The notes below the pieces were generated by a model, which was not told where the DNA came from, did no database searches, and saw only the letters and a program-made list of their open reading frames with translations. A DNA stretch of 64,000 nt from Schlegelella_A sp038241255 (GTDB taxonomy: Bacteria; Pseudomonadota; Gammaproteobacteria; Burkholderiales; Burkholderiaceae_C). Below, one piece after another: positions 39,390 to 48,837 of this stretch; position 1 is the first letter of the stretch; the number at the start of each line of letters is the position of its first letter. A program made the position numbers and the translations under genes. Where the stretch lies: the NCBI GenBank assembly GCA_038241255.1, contig JBBRFW010000003.1, forward strand, positions 39,123 to 103,122, given 5' to 3'.

Positions 39390-42300
39390 GCGCGCGCGAC
39401 GATCTCGCCCTGCGCCCGAATCGCTCGCCGCTGCGCGCCGCCGTGACCGCGGCGTACCGGCGCTCCGAGACCGAAGCGGTGCCGGCGCTCCTCGGCGAGG
39501 CCCGGATGGCGCCGGAGTCGGCGGCGGCGGCACAGGCGCTGGCACGTCGGCTTGCGCAGACTCTGCGCGATCGCAAGAGCGCCGCGGGAAGGGAAGGCCT
39601 GGTGCAGGGGCTGCTGCAGGAATATTCGCTGTCGTCGCAGGAAGGCGTCGCGCTGATGTGCCTGGCCGAAGCGCTGCTGCGCATCCCGGACGCGGCGACG
39701 CGCGACGCCCTCATCCGCGACAAGATCAGCACCGGCCAGTGGCACGAGCACCTCGGCCGCAGCCCGTCGCTCTTCGTCAACGCTGCGACCTGGGCGCTGC
39801 TCCTCACCGGCAAGCTGGTGGCGACGCACAGCGAGTCTGGGCTGTCGACGGCGCTGGCGCGGCTCGTCGGCAAGGGCGGCGAGCCGCTGATCAGGAAGAG
39901 CGTCGATCGCGCGATGCGGTTGATGGGCGAGCAGTTCGTAACCGGCGAGACGATCGTCGAGGCGCTCGCCAACGCGAAGCGGCGCGAGGCGCAGGGCTTT
40001 CGCCATTCCTACGACATGCTCGGCGAAGCGGCCCTCACCGCCGCCGACGCGGCGCGTTACCTGTGCGCGTACGAAGACGCGATCGACGCGATCGGCCACG
40101 CTTCCGCCGGCCGCGGCATCCACGCCGGCCCGGGCATCTCGATCAAGCTCTCGGCGCTGCACCCGCGCTACAGTCGCGCGCAGGTCGAACGCGTCGACGC
40201 CGAGCTGTACCCGATCCTGAGGCAGCTCGCCGTCCGCTCGCGCCGCCACGAAATCGGCCTCAACATCGATGCCGAAGAGGCCGACCGCCTCGAGCTCTCG
40301 CTCGACCTGCTCGAGCGGCTGTGCGTCGAGCCCGAGCTCGCCGGCTGGGACGGCATCGGCTTCGTCGTGCAGGCGTACCAGAAGCGCTGCCCGTTCGTGA
40401 TCGACGTCCTCGTCGATCTGGCGCGCCGCACGGGCCATCGCCTAATGGTCCGCCTGGTCAAGGGCGCGTACTGGGACAGCGAGATCAAGCGTGCCCAGGT
40501 CGACGGCCTCGACGGCTACCCGGTCTTCACGCGCAAGGCTTACACCGACGTGGCCTATCTCGCGTGCGCGCGCCGCCTGCTGGCCGCGCCCGATGCGGTC
40601 TTCCCGCAGTTCGCGACCCACAACGCGCACACCCTGGCGGCGATCCACGAGCTCGCCGGCGGCATCAACGCTGCGCCCGAGCGCTACGAATTCCAGTGCC
40701 TGCACGGCATGGGCGAGCCGCTCTACGACCAGGTCGTCGGACCCATCGGCGACGGCGGGCTGGGCCGGCCGTGCCGCATCTACGCGCCCGTCGGCACGCA
40801 CGAGACGCTGCTCGCCTACCTCGTGCGGCGCCTGCTCGAGAACGGTGCCAACACGTCGTTCGTCAATCGCATCGCCGACCAGTCGGTGCCGATCGAGGCG
40901 CTAGTCGAGGATCCGGTGACGACGGTCGAGCGCATCGCCGAAGCGGAAGCCGGAGGCGGCCCGCGCGTCGTTGGCCTGCCTCATCCGGCAATCGTGCTGC
41001 CGCGCGCGATCTATGGCCCGGCTCGGCGCAATTCGCGCGGCCTCGATCTTTCCAACGAGGACCAGCTGGCCGCGCTCGCGCACGCCTTGCGCGCGAGCCG
41101 CCTTTGCCGCTGGACGGCGGCACCGATGCTTGCGTTCGTCGCCCACGATGGCCGCGCGGTCGATGCAGTGGACGCGGCAGACGCGGTAGATCCGCTCGCA
41201 GCAGCAACGTCGCCGCACGCCCTTCGCAATCCAGCCGACCACGACGACGTCGTCGGCCACGTCGTCGAGGCGACGCTCGCCGACGTCGAGCAAGCCCTCG
41301 TCGCCGCGAGCGCGGGCGCGGCCGCCTGGGCGTCGACCGCCGCCGCAGACCGTGCTGCGATGCTCGAGCGCGGCGCCGATTGCCTCGAAGCCGACCTGCC
41401 GCGCCTGCTCGGCCTGCTGGCGCGCGAGGCGGGCAAGACCTATGCGAACGGCATCGCCGAGGTGCGCGAGGCGGTCGACTTCCTCCGCTTCTATGCAGCG
41501 CAGTCGCGTCGCGATCTCGGTGGCGGCGGGGCCGCGCCGCTGGGGCCCATCGTCTGCATCAGCCCGTGGAACTTTCCGCTGGCGATCTTCACCGGCCAGG
41601 TCGCGGCCGCGCTCGCTGCCGGCAACCCGGTGCTCGCCAAGCCGGCGGAGCAGACGCCGTTGATCGCCGCCGAGGCGGTGCGGCAGCTGCGCCGCGCCGG
41701 CGTACCGGTCGCGGCGCTGCAGCTCCTGCCCGGCCGGGGCGAAACGGTCGGCGCCGCGCTCGTCGGCGATGCGCGCGTGCAGGGCGTGATATTCACCGGC
41801 TCGACCGAAGTGGCGCGGCTGCTGCAGAAGAGCCTCGCAGGCCGTCTCGACGACGCGGGCCGCGCCGTGACGCTGATCGCCGAGACCGGCGGCCAGAACG
41901 TGATGCTGGTCGACTCCTCGGCGCTCGCCGAGCAGGTAGTGACCGACGTCGTCGCCTCCGCTTTCGACAGCGCCGGCCAGCGCTGCTCTGCGTTGCGAGT
42001 CCTCTGCGTGCAGGACGAAGCCGCCGACCGCGTCATCGCGATGATCAAGGGCGCGATGGCCGAGTGTCGAATCGGCGCGCCCGAGGCGCTCTCGGTCGAC
42101 GTCGGTCCGGTGATCGATGCCGAAGCGCGCCGCGGCATCGATGCGCACATCGCGGCGTTGCGCGCGCGCGGCCGGAGCGTGTTCCAAGGGGCGCGCGCCG
42201 ACCAGGACGCGACCGCGCGCGGCAACTTCGTCACGCCGACGCTGATCGAGCTCGACCGCCTTGGAGAGCTCGATCGCGAGATCTTCGGACCGGTGCTCCA

Positions 42301-43177
42301 CGTCGTCCGCTACCGCCGCCGCGACCTCGCCGCGACGATCGAGCAGGTCAACGCCACCGGCTACGGCCTGACGCTCGGCGTCCAGTCGCGCATCGACGAG
42401 ACGATCGCCCAGGTCGTCGCCGCGGCGCGTGTCGGCAACATCTACGTCAACCGCAACATGGTCGGCGCCGTGGTCGGCGTGCAGCCGTTCGGCGGCGAGG
42501 GTCTATCGGGCACGGGACCCAAGGCCGGCGGGCCGCTGTATCTTTATCGCCTGCTCGTGCGCCGTCCGGGCGACGCGATTCGGCGTGCGCTCGCCGCAGG
42601 CTGCATCGACGCGTCGCCCCCGCACGAGGTGGCGCCGGCGCTGCCCGAACTGCGACGCTGGGCCGAGAGCGCCGGTGATGCCGCCCTCGCGAAGACCTGC
42701 GCCGACAACGCGAACGCAGCCTGCGTCGGCGTCGCCTCGCGGCTGGAAGGTCCGACCGGCGAACGCAACGTCTACACCCTGCAGCCACGCGACGCGGTGC
42801 TTTGCCTTGCCGCCGACGCTCGCGATCGCCTGGTGCAGCTCGCCGCGGTGCTCGCGGTCGGCAGCATTGCTGTCTGGCCGAGCGACGCAGCGCCGCTGCG
42901 CAGCCGCCTGCCCGAGGCGGTGCGGGCGCGGATCCGGCTCGTCGACGACTGGACAAGGCCGGCTGAGCGCTTCGATGCCGTGCTCCATCACGGCAGCGCC
43001 GCCGAGCTGCTCGGCGTCTGTCGGGCGATCGCCGCGCGCCAAGGTGCGATCGTCAGCGTCGAAGGATTCCGGCCGGGCGAAGCAGCACTGCCGCTCGAGC
43101 GCCTCGTCGTCGAGCGCACACTCAGCGTCAACACCGCCGCGGCCGGCGGCAACGCGACGCTGATGACGCTGCAATGA
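39386..43177 (+). CDS. putA: Bifunctional proline dehydrogenase / glutamate-semialdehyde dehydrogenase PutA
   Basis: A 1263-residue PutA. The FAD proline dehydrogenase domain (~150-480) contains GPGISIKLSALHPRYSR and MVRLVKGAYWDSEIK. The ALDH domain (~550-1000) has AETGGQNVMLVDSSA and the catalytic Cys in FDSAGQRCSALRVL. A C-terminal ALDH-like accessory domain follows. It converts proline to glutamate with substrate channelling. There is no ribbon-helix-helix at the N-terminus, so unlike E. coli PutA it should not repress its own gene. Confidence 0.95.
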   Translation: MSARDDLALRPNRSPLRAAVTAAYRRSETEAVPALLGEARMAPESAAAAQALARRLAQTLRDRKSAAGREGLVQGLLQEYSLSSQEGVALMCLAEALLRIPDAATRDALIRDKISTGQWHEHLGRSPSLFVNAATWALLLTGKLVATHSESGLSTALARLVGKGGEPLIRKSVDRAMRLMGEQFVTGETIVEALANAKRREAQGFRHSYDMLGEAALTAADAARYLCAYEDAIDAIGHASAGRGIHAGPGISIKLSALHPRYSRAQVERVDAELYPILRQLAVRSRRHEIGLNIDAEEADRLELSLDLLERLCVEPELAGWDGIGFVVQAYQKRCPFVIDVLVDLARRTGHRLMVRLVKGAYWDSEIKRAQVDGLDGYPVFTRKAYTDVAYLACARRLLAAPDAVFPQFATHNAHTLAAIHELAGGINAAPERYEFQCLHGMGEPLYDQVVGPIGDGGLGRPCRIYAPVGTHETLLAYLVRRLLENGANTSFVNRIADQSVPIEALVEDPVTTVERIAEAEAGGGPRVVGLPHPAIVLPRAIYGPARRNSRGLDLSNEDQLAALAHALRASRLCRWTAAPMLAFVAHDGRAVDAVDAADAVDPLAAATSPHALRNPADHDDVVGHVVEATLADVEQALVAASAGAAAWASTAAADRAAMLERGADCLEADLPRLLGLLAREAGKTYANGIAEVREAVDFLRFYAAQSRRDLGGGGAAPLGPIVCISPWNFPLAIFTGQVAAALAAGNPVLAKPAEQTPLIAAEAVRQLRRAGVPVAALQLLPGRGETVGAALVGDARVQGVIFTGSTEVARLLQKSLAGRLDDAGRAVTLIAETGGQNVMLVDSSALAEQVVTDVVASAFDSAGQRCSALRVLCVQDEAADRVIAMIKGAMAECRIGAPEALSVDVGPVIDAEARRGIDAHIAALRARGRSVFQGARADQDATARGNFVTPTLIELDRLGELDREIFGPVLHVVRYRRRDLAATIEQVNATGYGLTLGVQSRIDETIAQVVAAARVGNIYVNRNMVGAVVGVQPFGGEGLSGTGPKAGGPLYLYRLLVRRPGDAIRRALAAGCIDASPPHEVAPALPELRRWAESAGDAALAKTCADNANAACVGVASRLEGPTGERNVYTLQPRDAVLCLAADARDRLVQLAAVLAVGSIAVWPSDAAPLRSRLPEAVRARIRLVDDWTRPAERFDAVLHHGSAAELLGVCRAIAARQGAIVSVEGFRPGEAALPLERLVVERTLSVNTAAAGGNATLMTLQ

Positions 43178-44064
43178 AAGCGCGGCGCGCGCTTGTCGGC
43201 GCCGTCTTCACCGCCGCCTGCCTTGCCGGCGAAGCGGAGACGATCACGCGCGCGATCCGCGTCGACGGCGAGGAGCGGAGCGACGAGATCGATCTACCCG
43301 CGCAGGCCTATCGCAAACGTCCGCTGCCGGCGGTGATCGTTTTCCACGGCGGCGGTGGTGCGGCGGCGTCGGCGCGGACGCAGACCCGGATGAGCGCCAA
43401 GGGCGCCGCCGAAGGATTCATCATCGCCTATCCGCAGGGCTCGGGCGGCGTGACCGGCAGGCTGCGCACCTGGAACGCCGGCACATGCTGTGGCTACGCG
43501 ATGCAGCATCGCGTCGACGAGATCGCCTTCGTCGCTGCACTGCTCGACGATCTGCAGCAGGCCGTCGCCGTCGATCCGGCGCGCGTGTACGCGACCGGCA
43601 TCTCAAACGGCGGGATGATGGCGTACGAGGTCGCGTGCGCGCTCGCCGGGCGGATCGCGGCGATCGCCGTCGTCGCCGGCGAGATGACGCCGCTCGAGCG
43701 CTGTCGGCCGACGCGGCCGGTGTCGATCCTCGTGATCCACGGCACGGCCGATCGCAACCTGCCGATCGACGGCGGCGTCGGCGCAAAGGCGTTCGCGGTC
43801 CACGAGGTGCGCAGCGTTGCCGCGGCGATCGATTTCTGGCGCCGCGAGGACACATGCGAGGGCGTCGCGACGAGCGAGCAGAGGGGCGCGGTGCGGCGCT
43901 CTCGGTACCGGTGGTGCGCCGCGGGAAGCGCCGTCGAGCAGGTCGTGATCGAAGGCGGCGGCCATTCGTGGCCGGGCGGCGAGCGACTGGCCCACTTTCT
44001 CGACGCGCCATCCACAGCCCTCGACGCGACCGACGAGATCTGGCCCTTCTTCGCGCGTCACTGA
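43174..44064 (+). CDS. PHB-depolymerase-type extracellular esterase
   Basis: A 296-residue alpha/beta-hydrolase of the PHB depolymerase/LpqC type. An N-terminal signal sequence (about res 1-19) is present. The oxyanion region is VIVFHGGGG, the nucleophile is Ser in ATGISNGGMMAYE (~res 143), the Asp is near IHGTADRNLPIDG and the His in EGGGHSWPGG. Related feruloyl esterases and PHB depolymerases share this fold, so the substrate is uncertain. The ATG overlaps the putA stop (ATGA), so it is the third gene of that chain. Confidence 0.82.
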   Translation: MKARRALVGAVFTAACLAGEAETITRAIRVDGEERSDEIDLPAQAYRKRPLPAVIVFHGGGGAAASARTQTRMSAKGAAEGFIIAYPQGSGGVTGRLRTWNAGTCCGYAMQHRVDEIAFVAALLDDLQQAVAVDPARVYATGISNGGMMAYEVACALAGRIAAIAVVAGEMTPLERCRPTRPVSILVIHGTADRNLPIDGGVGAKAFAVHEVRSVAAAIDFWRREDTCEGVATSEQRGAVRRSRYRWCAAGSAVEQVVIEGGGHSWPGGERLAHFLDAPSTALDATDEIWPFFARH

Positions 44065-44131
44065 CCGGCACGTCGAGCCGGGAGCGGGAACGGCGCTTGC
44101 TGCTTTCGGGTGTGCGATCCGGGAGAACGCC

Positions 44132-44374
44132 ATGACCAAGCTCGATGCCGACCACCGCAACGCGATCGATTCGCGCCAGTTCGCCTTCGCGAAGCAGCGC
44201 AAGGAGCCGCTCGAGAATGCGAGCCACGTGCGCAACGCGATCTCCCGCTTCAACCAGGTCGAAGGCGTCAGCGACGCCGAGCGCGATGCGGCGTGGAAGC
44301 ATATCAAGGCGGCGGCGAAGAAGTTCGGCGTCGACGTGAAGGAGAAGGGCTGGCGCGAGATCGGCCGGCAATGA
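44132..44374 (+). CDS. DUF6582 small protein
   Basis: An 80-residue acidic/basic helical protein: SRQFAFAKQRKEPLENASH, then VRNAISRFNQVEGVSDAERD and AWKHIKAAAKKFGVDV. This matches the small family I know as DUF6582, found in many unrelated bacteria and of unknown function. GGGAG lies ~8 nt upstream of the ATG. It stands alone between the esterase and the convergent exporter genes. Confidence 0.75.
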   Translation: MTKLDADHRNAIDSRQFAFAKQRKEPLENASHVRNAISRFNQVEGVSDAERDAAWKHIKAAAKKFGVDVKEKGWREIGRQ

Positions 44375-44592
44375 ACCGCAGGAAGCGACGGTGAGCCGAC
44401 GATTCGAAGGTCGACCCGGCACGCGGTGGCGGCCGGCCTCGCTGCCGCGCCCTTGCAAGCTGCCGGAGTTCGGCCGGGATTCGCCGATAGGCCGCCCAGG
44501 CCAGCCGGACAAGATCGCGCCGGTACGTGCTGCTCGCGTCAGCGGCGACGTCTTTGGCGCCACCGGCGGCGAGCCGGCGAACTGACGCGGTC

Positions 44593-46764
44593 TCAGGAGA
44601 GCCGCGCCGCGGCCTCGCGCACAGCGGCGGCTGCGGCATCGACCGGCGGTGCGTCGGCCGAGCGGACCTGACCGCTCGCCGCGTCGACCACGAGGACGCG
44701 GTCGGCGATGGCGATGGTCTCGCGCCGGTGCGCCACCAGGACACGCGTCATCTCCATCGCCGCGACGGCGCGGGCGACCAGCGCTTCGCTCGGCGCATCG
44801 AGGTGGCTGGTCGCCTCGTCGAGGAAGAGCGCCCGCGGCGAGTGATAGAGCGCGCGGGCGATGAAGAGGCGCTGCTTCTGGCCGCCCGAGATGTCCGCGC
44901 CGGCCTCGGCGAGCACCGAGTGGTATTTCATCGGCATCGCCTCGATCTCGGCGGCGACGTTGGCCTGGCGCGCGGCGCGGGACACGCGCGCCATGTCGAT
45001 CGGCGCGTCGAAGAAGGCGATGTTTTCGGCGATCGAGCCATGGAACAGGATGTCGTCCTGCAGGACGACGCCGATCGCGCGCGCCAGGTCGGCCGAGGCG
45101 ATCGTCCTCAGCTCGCGGCCGTTGACCAGCACCTCGCCGCGACTCGGCTGGAGCAGGCCGATCATGAGGTGGAGCAGCGTTGTCTTGCCGCTGCCCGACG
45201 GCCCGGTGATCGCCACCGACTCGCCGGCTTCGACGACCAGGCCTGCGCCCTTCAGGATCCACGGCGAGGCATCGCCGTAGCGGAACCAAACGTCGCGGAC
45301 TTCGATGCGCAGGTCGGCGCCGTCGGCGGCGGCGAACGGCTGGGCCTGCACAGCATCGGCGACGCTGGGCTCTTCTGCCATCACCTCCTCGATCCGCTCG
45401 GCGTTGGTGCGGACGCGCCGCAGCTCCATCGCGTAGCTCACCGCGCGGTTCAGACGCTCGACCAGGAAGGCGCGGAAGAGAAAGAACATCATCATCGTGC
45501 CGAGCGTGATCGCATTGCCCAGCACGAGCCAGGTGCCGAGGGCGATCAGGGCGACGTTGCCGAGCCCGTTCGCGAGCTGCGACGCCTGCGTCGAGAACAT
45601 CGTCAGGCGACTGTCGGCGAGGGTTAGATTGGTCAGCTCGACGAACTTGTTGCGCCAGAGGTTGGTGCGCACGAGCTCCTTGCCGAACAGCTTGATCGCG
45701 CGCGCGCCGCGGGCGTTCTCGAGGAAGTACGCGTCGGCCTGGGCGGCAACGCGCAGGCCGCGACGCGAGACATCGATCGCAGCGCGCCGAAGGCCGGCGG
45801 TCGCGAGCAAATTGAGCGCCGCGAAGACGATCACCACCGCCGCCATCGACGGCACGGCGAGCAGCATGACGACGACGATCGCGATCGACATCGCGCCGTC
45901 GAGGAGCGCCTGCAGTAGCTGCGCGGAGACAAGCGACTGGATGGTGTCGACCGAGCGGCTGCGGCTGAGGATGTCGGCGCCGTGATGCCAGAGGAAGAAG
46001 CGTGCCGGCTTGCGATGCAGGGCGCGCACGAACCGGTCCTTCAGCTCGAAGCCGACGCGCGCGCCAAAGACGGCGATCGTCCAGGCGCGCACGACCGAGA
46101 TCGCCCCCTGCAGCAGCACCACGAGCGTGAAGCCGATCGCCAGCACCCAGACTAGTCTCCCGTCCGAACCTTGCAGCGCGCTGTCGACCGACAGTTGCAT
46201 CTGCAGCGGCGCCAGCAGGACCAGCATTTCCATCAGGATCGAGAGTGCGACGACGAGAGCGATGTCGTGGCGCCACTGCGAGAGCGGCGCGAGGAAATCG
46301 AGCAGCGACGCCTTGTGCTTGCGGCCACGCGCCTTGCGCCATTCCGGCGACATCCGAGTCTCCAGGGCGACGCCCGTGAACGAGGCGTCGATCGCCGGCC
46401 ACGGCACGACGTGGCGGCCGGCGGCCGGGTCCATGATCACGATGCCAGCGCGCGTGACCCGCTCGAGGACGACGAAGTGGTTCATTTCCCAGTGCAGGAT
46501 CGCGGGCAGCGCCAGCTGCGCGAGCGCGTCGACGCCGACCTTGACGCCGCGCGCGCTGAGGCCGATGCGCTCGGCCAGGTTGCGCAGCTCGAGCAGCGTG
46601 TCGCCGCGGCCACTCGACAGCGCCATCTGGCGAATCTCGGCCAGGCCGGCCTCGCCGTCGAAGTAGCCGCTGATAGCGGCAACGCAGGCGAGGCCGCACT
46701 CGTTGAGTTCGCTCGCGGCGACGAACGGCACCTGGCGCCTGCCGAAGAGCGCGAAGTCGAGCAT
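44593..46764 (-). CDS. C39-peptidase ABC exporter (bacteriocin/type I secretion type)
   Basis: A 723-residue exporter with three parts. The N-terminal C39 peptidase (~1-140) has Cys in SELNECGLACVAAI, His in HWEMNHFVVLE and Asp in IVIMDPAAGR. The membrane domain (~165-440) follows. The ATPase (~480-710) has Walker A GPSGSGKTTL, signature DISGGQKQRLFIARAL and Walker B ALFLDEATSHLD. Such proteins cut double-glycine leaders and export the peptide. The start overlaps the hlyD-like stop by 1 nt. No obvious GG-leader precursor is adjacent. Confidence 0.92.
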   Translation of the reverse strand: MLDFALFGRRQVPFVAASELNECGLACVAAISGYFDGEAGLAEIRQMALSSGRGDTLLELRNLAERIGLSARGVKVGVDALAQLALPAILHWEMNHFVVLERVTRAGIVIMDPAAGRHVVPWPAIDASFTGVALETRMSPEWRKARGRKHKASLLDFLAPLSQWRHDIALVVALSILMEMLVLLAPLQMQLSVDSALQGSDGRLVWVLAIGFTLVVLLQGAISVVRAWTIAVFGARVGFELKDRFVRALHRKPARFFLWHHGADILSRSRSVDTIQSLVSAQLLQALLDGAMSIAIVVVMLLAVPSMAAVVIVFAALNLLATAGLRRAAIDVSRRGLRVAAQADAYFLENARGARAIKLFGKELVRTNLWRNKFVELTNLTLADSRLTMFSTQASQLANGLGNVALIALGTWLVLGNAITLGTMMMFFLFRAFLVERLNRAVSYAMELRRVRTNAERIEEVMAEEPSVADAVQAQPFAAADGADLRIEVRDVWFRYGDASPWILKGAGLVVEAGESVAITGPSGSGKTTLLHLMIGLLQPSRGEVLVNGRELRTIASADLARAIGVVLQDDILFHGSIAENIAFFDAPIDMARVSRAARQANVAAEIEAMPMKYHSVLAEAGADISGGQKQRLFIARALYHSPRALFLDEATSHLDAPSEALVARAVAAMEMTRVLVAHRRETIAIADRVLVVDAASGQVRSADAPPVDAAAAAVREAAARLS

Positions 46765-48062
46765 CAACGTCGTGCGTCGGCCGGCGCGGTGCGCGCGACG
46801 CGGCCGACGCTGTCGTTGAGGCCGCGCAGGATCGGGTCGAGCAGCCAGGCGAGCACGGTGCGTCGCTCGATCGGCACGAGCGCGTCGGCGAGCATCCCCG
46901 GCTTGAGCGGCAACGCTTCGCCGTGCGTGCCGCGCAGCTCGCCCGGGACCGACGCAATGGCGACGAACATCGGCTCGCTCGCGCCCGCCGCCTGCTGCAC
47001 CTCGCCGGGCAGCGATGGAATCTCGTTGACGCTCTCCACCTTCGCCGCGAACAGGCCGAAGCGCTCCTGCGGGTAGGCGCGGAATGCCAGTTTGAACTCG
47101 ACGCCGGGGCGAACCGAGGCGACGGCCGCGGGCGCGACGAGCAGCTTGACGATCAGCGGATCGTCCTTCGGGGCGATCGTGAAGAGCGGCTGGCCGGCCT
47201 CGACCGACTGCCCTTGCGCCAGCGAGGCATAGGAGATCCGGCCGTCCTGCGGTGCGCGCACTACCTGCTCGGCGTCCATGTCGCTCTGCACACGCAGGCG
47301 GTTGAGCTCGCCGCTCGAGCGCTGCCGGTTCTCGATCACGCCGGCGAGGCGCGCGTCGACGAGGCGTCGCTCGGCCTCGGTCGTCTCGATGTCGCGCTCG
47401 ACGCGCGCCGCCGCGCCGCGCGCGCTGGCGACGCGGCTCTCCTGCGCCGTCACTTCGTCGCGCTTCTGCGCGGCCTGCTGGCGCGGCAGGTAGCCCTCGG
47501 CCGCCGCCGAGGCGACGTGATCGCTCTGCGCGGCCAGGCTGGCGAGGAGCCGCTCGCCGGCGCGGATGTCGGCGCGCAAGGTTTCGCGCTCCTCGCGCAG
47601 GCCATGCAGGCGGCGCTCGAGCATGAGCCGGCTGATGGCCGCCTCGTTGCGGGCGGCCTCGATCTCGCGATCGATGGTCGCCTTCTCGGCCTCGAGAGAC
47701 TGGCGCACCGCCGTCCGCTCGCCGCCGCCTTCCTCGCGCAGGCGCTCGCTGGCGATGACGGCGAGCAGGTCGCCCTTGGCGACGACGGCGCCGTCGTTGA
47801 CCGCCAGCCGCGTCACGCGGCCATCGAGCGGCGCCTTCAGGCGGATCAGCCCGCCGCGCGCGTCGACGAAGGCGGCGACGCGATGGACCGGCGAGTATTC
47901 GACGATCGAGACGAAGGCGATCAGAGCTGCGAGCAGCGCCAAGGCGACGACCGTGAACGCGGCGACGCCGCGCCAATGCGTCGCCAGGGCGGCGCCGATC
48001 TGCGTCCCTGAGGCCGCCTCGACGGCGGCTTGCCTGAACAACGGTGAGGGCGGTCGATCCAT
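46764..48062 (-). CDS. HlyD-family secretion adaptor protein
   Basis: A 432-residue membrane-fusion protein. One N-terminal membrane helix (GVAAFTVVALALLAALIAFVSIV), a biotinyl-lipoyl-like half-motif (LIRLKAPLDGRVTRLAVNDGAVV), a long coiled-coil hairpin (~res 110-265) and the matching second half (VRAPQDGRISYASLAQGQSVEAG). It bridges the adjacent C39 ABC exporter to an outer-membrane channel. The ATG at 48062 is preferred over 48098 because it leaves a short cytoplasmic tail. Confidence 0.9.
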   Translation of the reverse strand: MDRPPSPLFRQAAVEAASGTQIGAALATHWRGVAAFTVVALALLAALIAFVSIVEYSPVHRVAAFVDARGGLIRLKAPLDGRVTRLAVNDGAVVAKGDLLAVIASERLREEGGGERTAVRQSLEAEKATIDREIEAARNEAAISRLMLERRLHGLREERETLRADIRAGERLLASLAAQSDHVASAAAEGYLPRQQAAQKRDEVTAQESRVASARGAAARVERDIETTEAERRLVDARLAGVIENRQRSSGELNRLRVQSDMDAEQVVRAPQDGRISYASLAQGQSVEAGQPLFTIAPKDDPLIVKLLVAPAAVASVRPGVEFKLAFRAYPQERFGLFAAKVESVNEIPSLPGEVQQAAGASEPMFVAIASVPGELRGTHGEALPLKPGMLADALVPIERRTVLAWLLDPILRGLNDSVGRVARTAPADARR

Positions 48063-48295
48063 TGAACGCGTGGCGCCCGCGGCCGGGGCGAAAAGCATGC
48101 GCCGATTCTCGGCTTTCCGCGCGCCGCTCTCCTCAGGTCGCGGATTGGGCTGCCCGAGCGACGCGTCGGCCCGCTCCTACCAGCGCCGCGGAACTTCCCT
48201 CACCCTGAGCCGCGTCCGGCGCCGATGGTCGCGTGATGCGAACTCGGATAGGGTCGCAGTTGCCACGCCGGCATCATCGCGACTCGACACCTCAA

Positions 48296-48802
48296 ATGCG
48301 CCGCCACATACTCGTTCGTTGGGCAGCCGGCCTATTAGGAATGTGCGCTTGGCTGGAGGCCGCGCAGTCGCAGGACGCGGCTGCCGTCCCCGAGTTGCCG
48401 GCCGCCGGCGCCCGTTGGTCTCTGAGCGGTGCCGCCACCGAACGCGGTTATCGCTGGTCGCTCACGCGCGGCGCGATCGATCTCGGCCTGCGCTTCGATG
48501 CAACGCATCCCGCCAACGCGCGCACCAACAGCGCCGCGGCGCCCGGAGTAACGCTGCCTGCGCTGTCGCTCGGCCTGCGCCGCGTCTCGGCAGGACCGTT
48601 GTCGGCGAGCAGCCTCACCGAGCGCGCGCTCGGGTCGGCTGCCGCGCTGCCCTACGTCAGCAAGGTCGGCATCGAATGGAAGCCGGCGCAGTCGCGCGTC
48701 TTCGTCAACCAGGGCCTTGGCCTGCGTCTCGGCGGTGACGATCGCCTGACGATGCGCTTGCGCAAGGGCTCGCTCGGGCTCTACATGAAGCGAGATTTTT
48801 GA
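48296..48802 (+). CDS. Small exported protein, unknown
   Basis: A 168-residue protein with a likely signal peptide (MRRHILVRWAAGLLGMCAWL, cleavage after EAAQSQ). The mature part alternates short beta-like segments (WSLSGAATERGYRWSLTRGAIDLGLRFD ... SKVGIEWKPAQSRVFVNQGLGLRLG) and ends LGLYMKRDF with terminal Phe, a common outer-membrane barrel ending. I do not recognise a family. It is divergent from the HlyD gene and convergent with the next lipoprotein gene. Confidence 0.6.
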   Translation: MRRHILVRWAAGLLGMCAWLEAAQSQDAAAVPELPAAGARWSLSGAATERGYRWSLTRGAIDLGLRFDATHPANARTNSAAAPGVTLPALSLGLRRVSAGPLSASSLTERALGSAAALPYVSKVGIEWKPAQSRVFVNQGLGLRLGGDDRLTMRLRKGSLGLYMKRDF

Positions 48803-48837
48803 GCGCATCTCGGCCGGCGGCGACCGCGCGGCCGGGG

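Noticed and set aside
39244..42678. Alternative plus-strand frame of ~1140 codons
   Set aside because: It overlaps putA in another frame and gives an Arg/Pro-rich translation without motifs.
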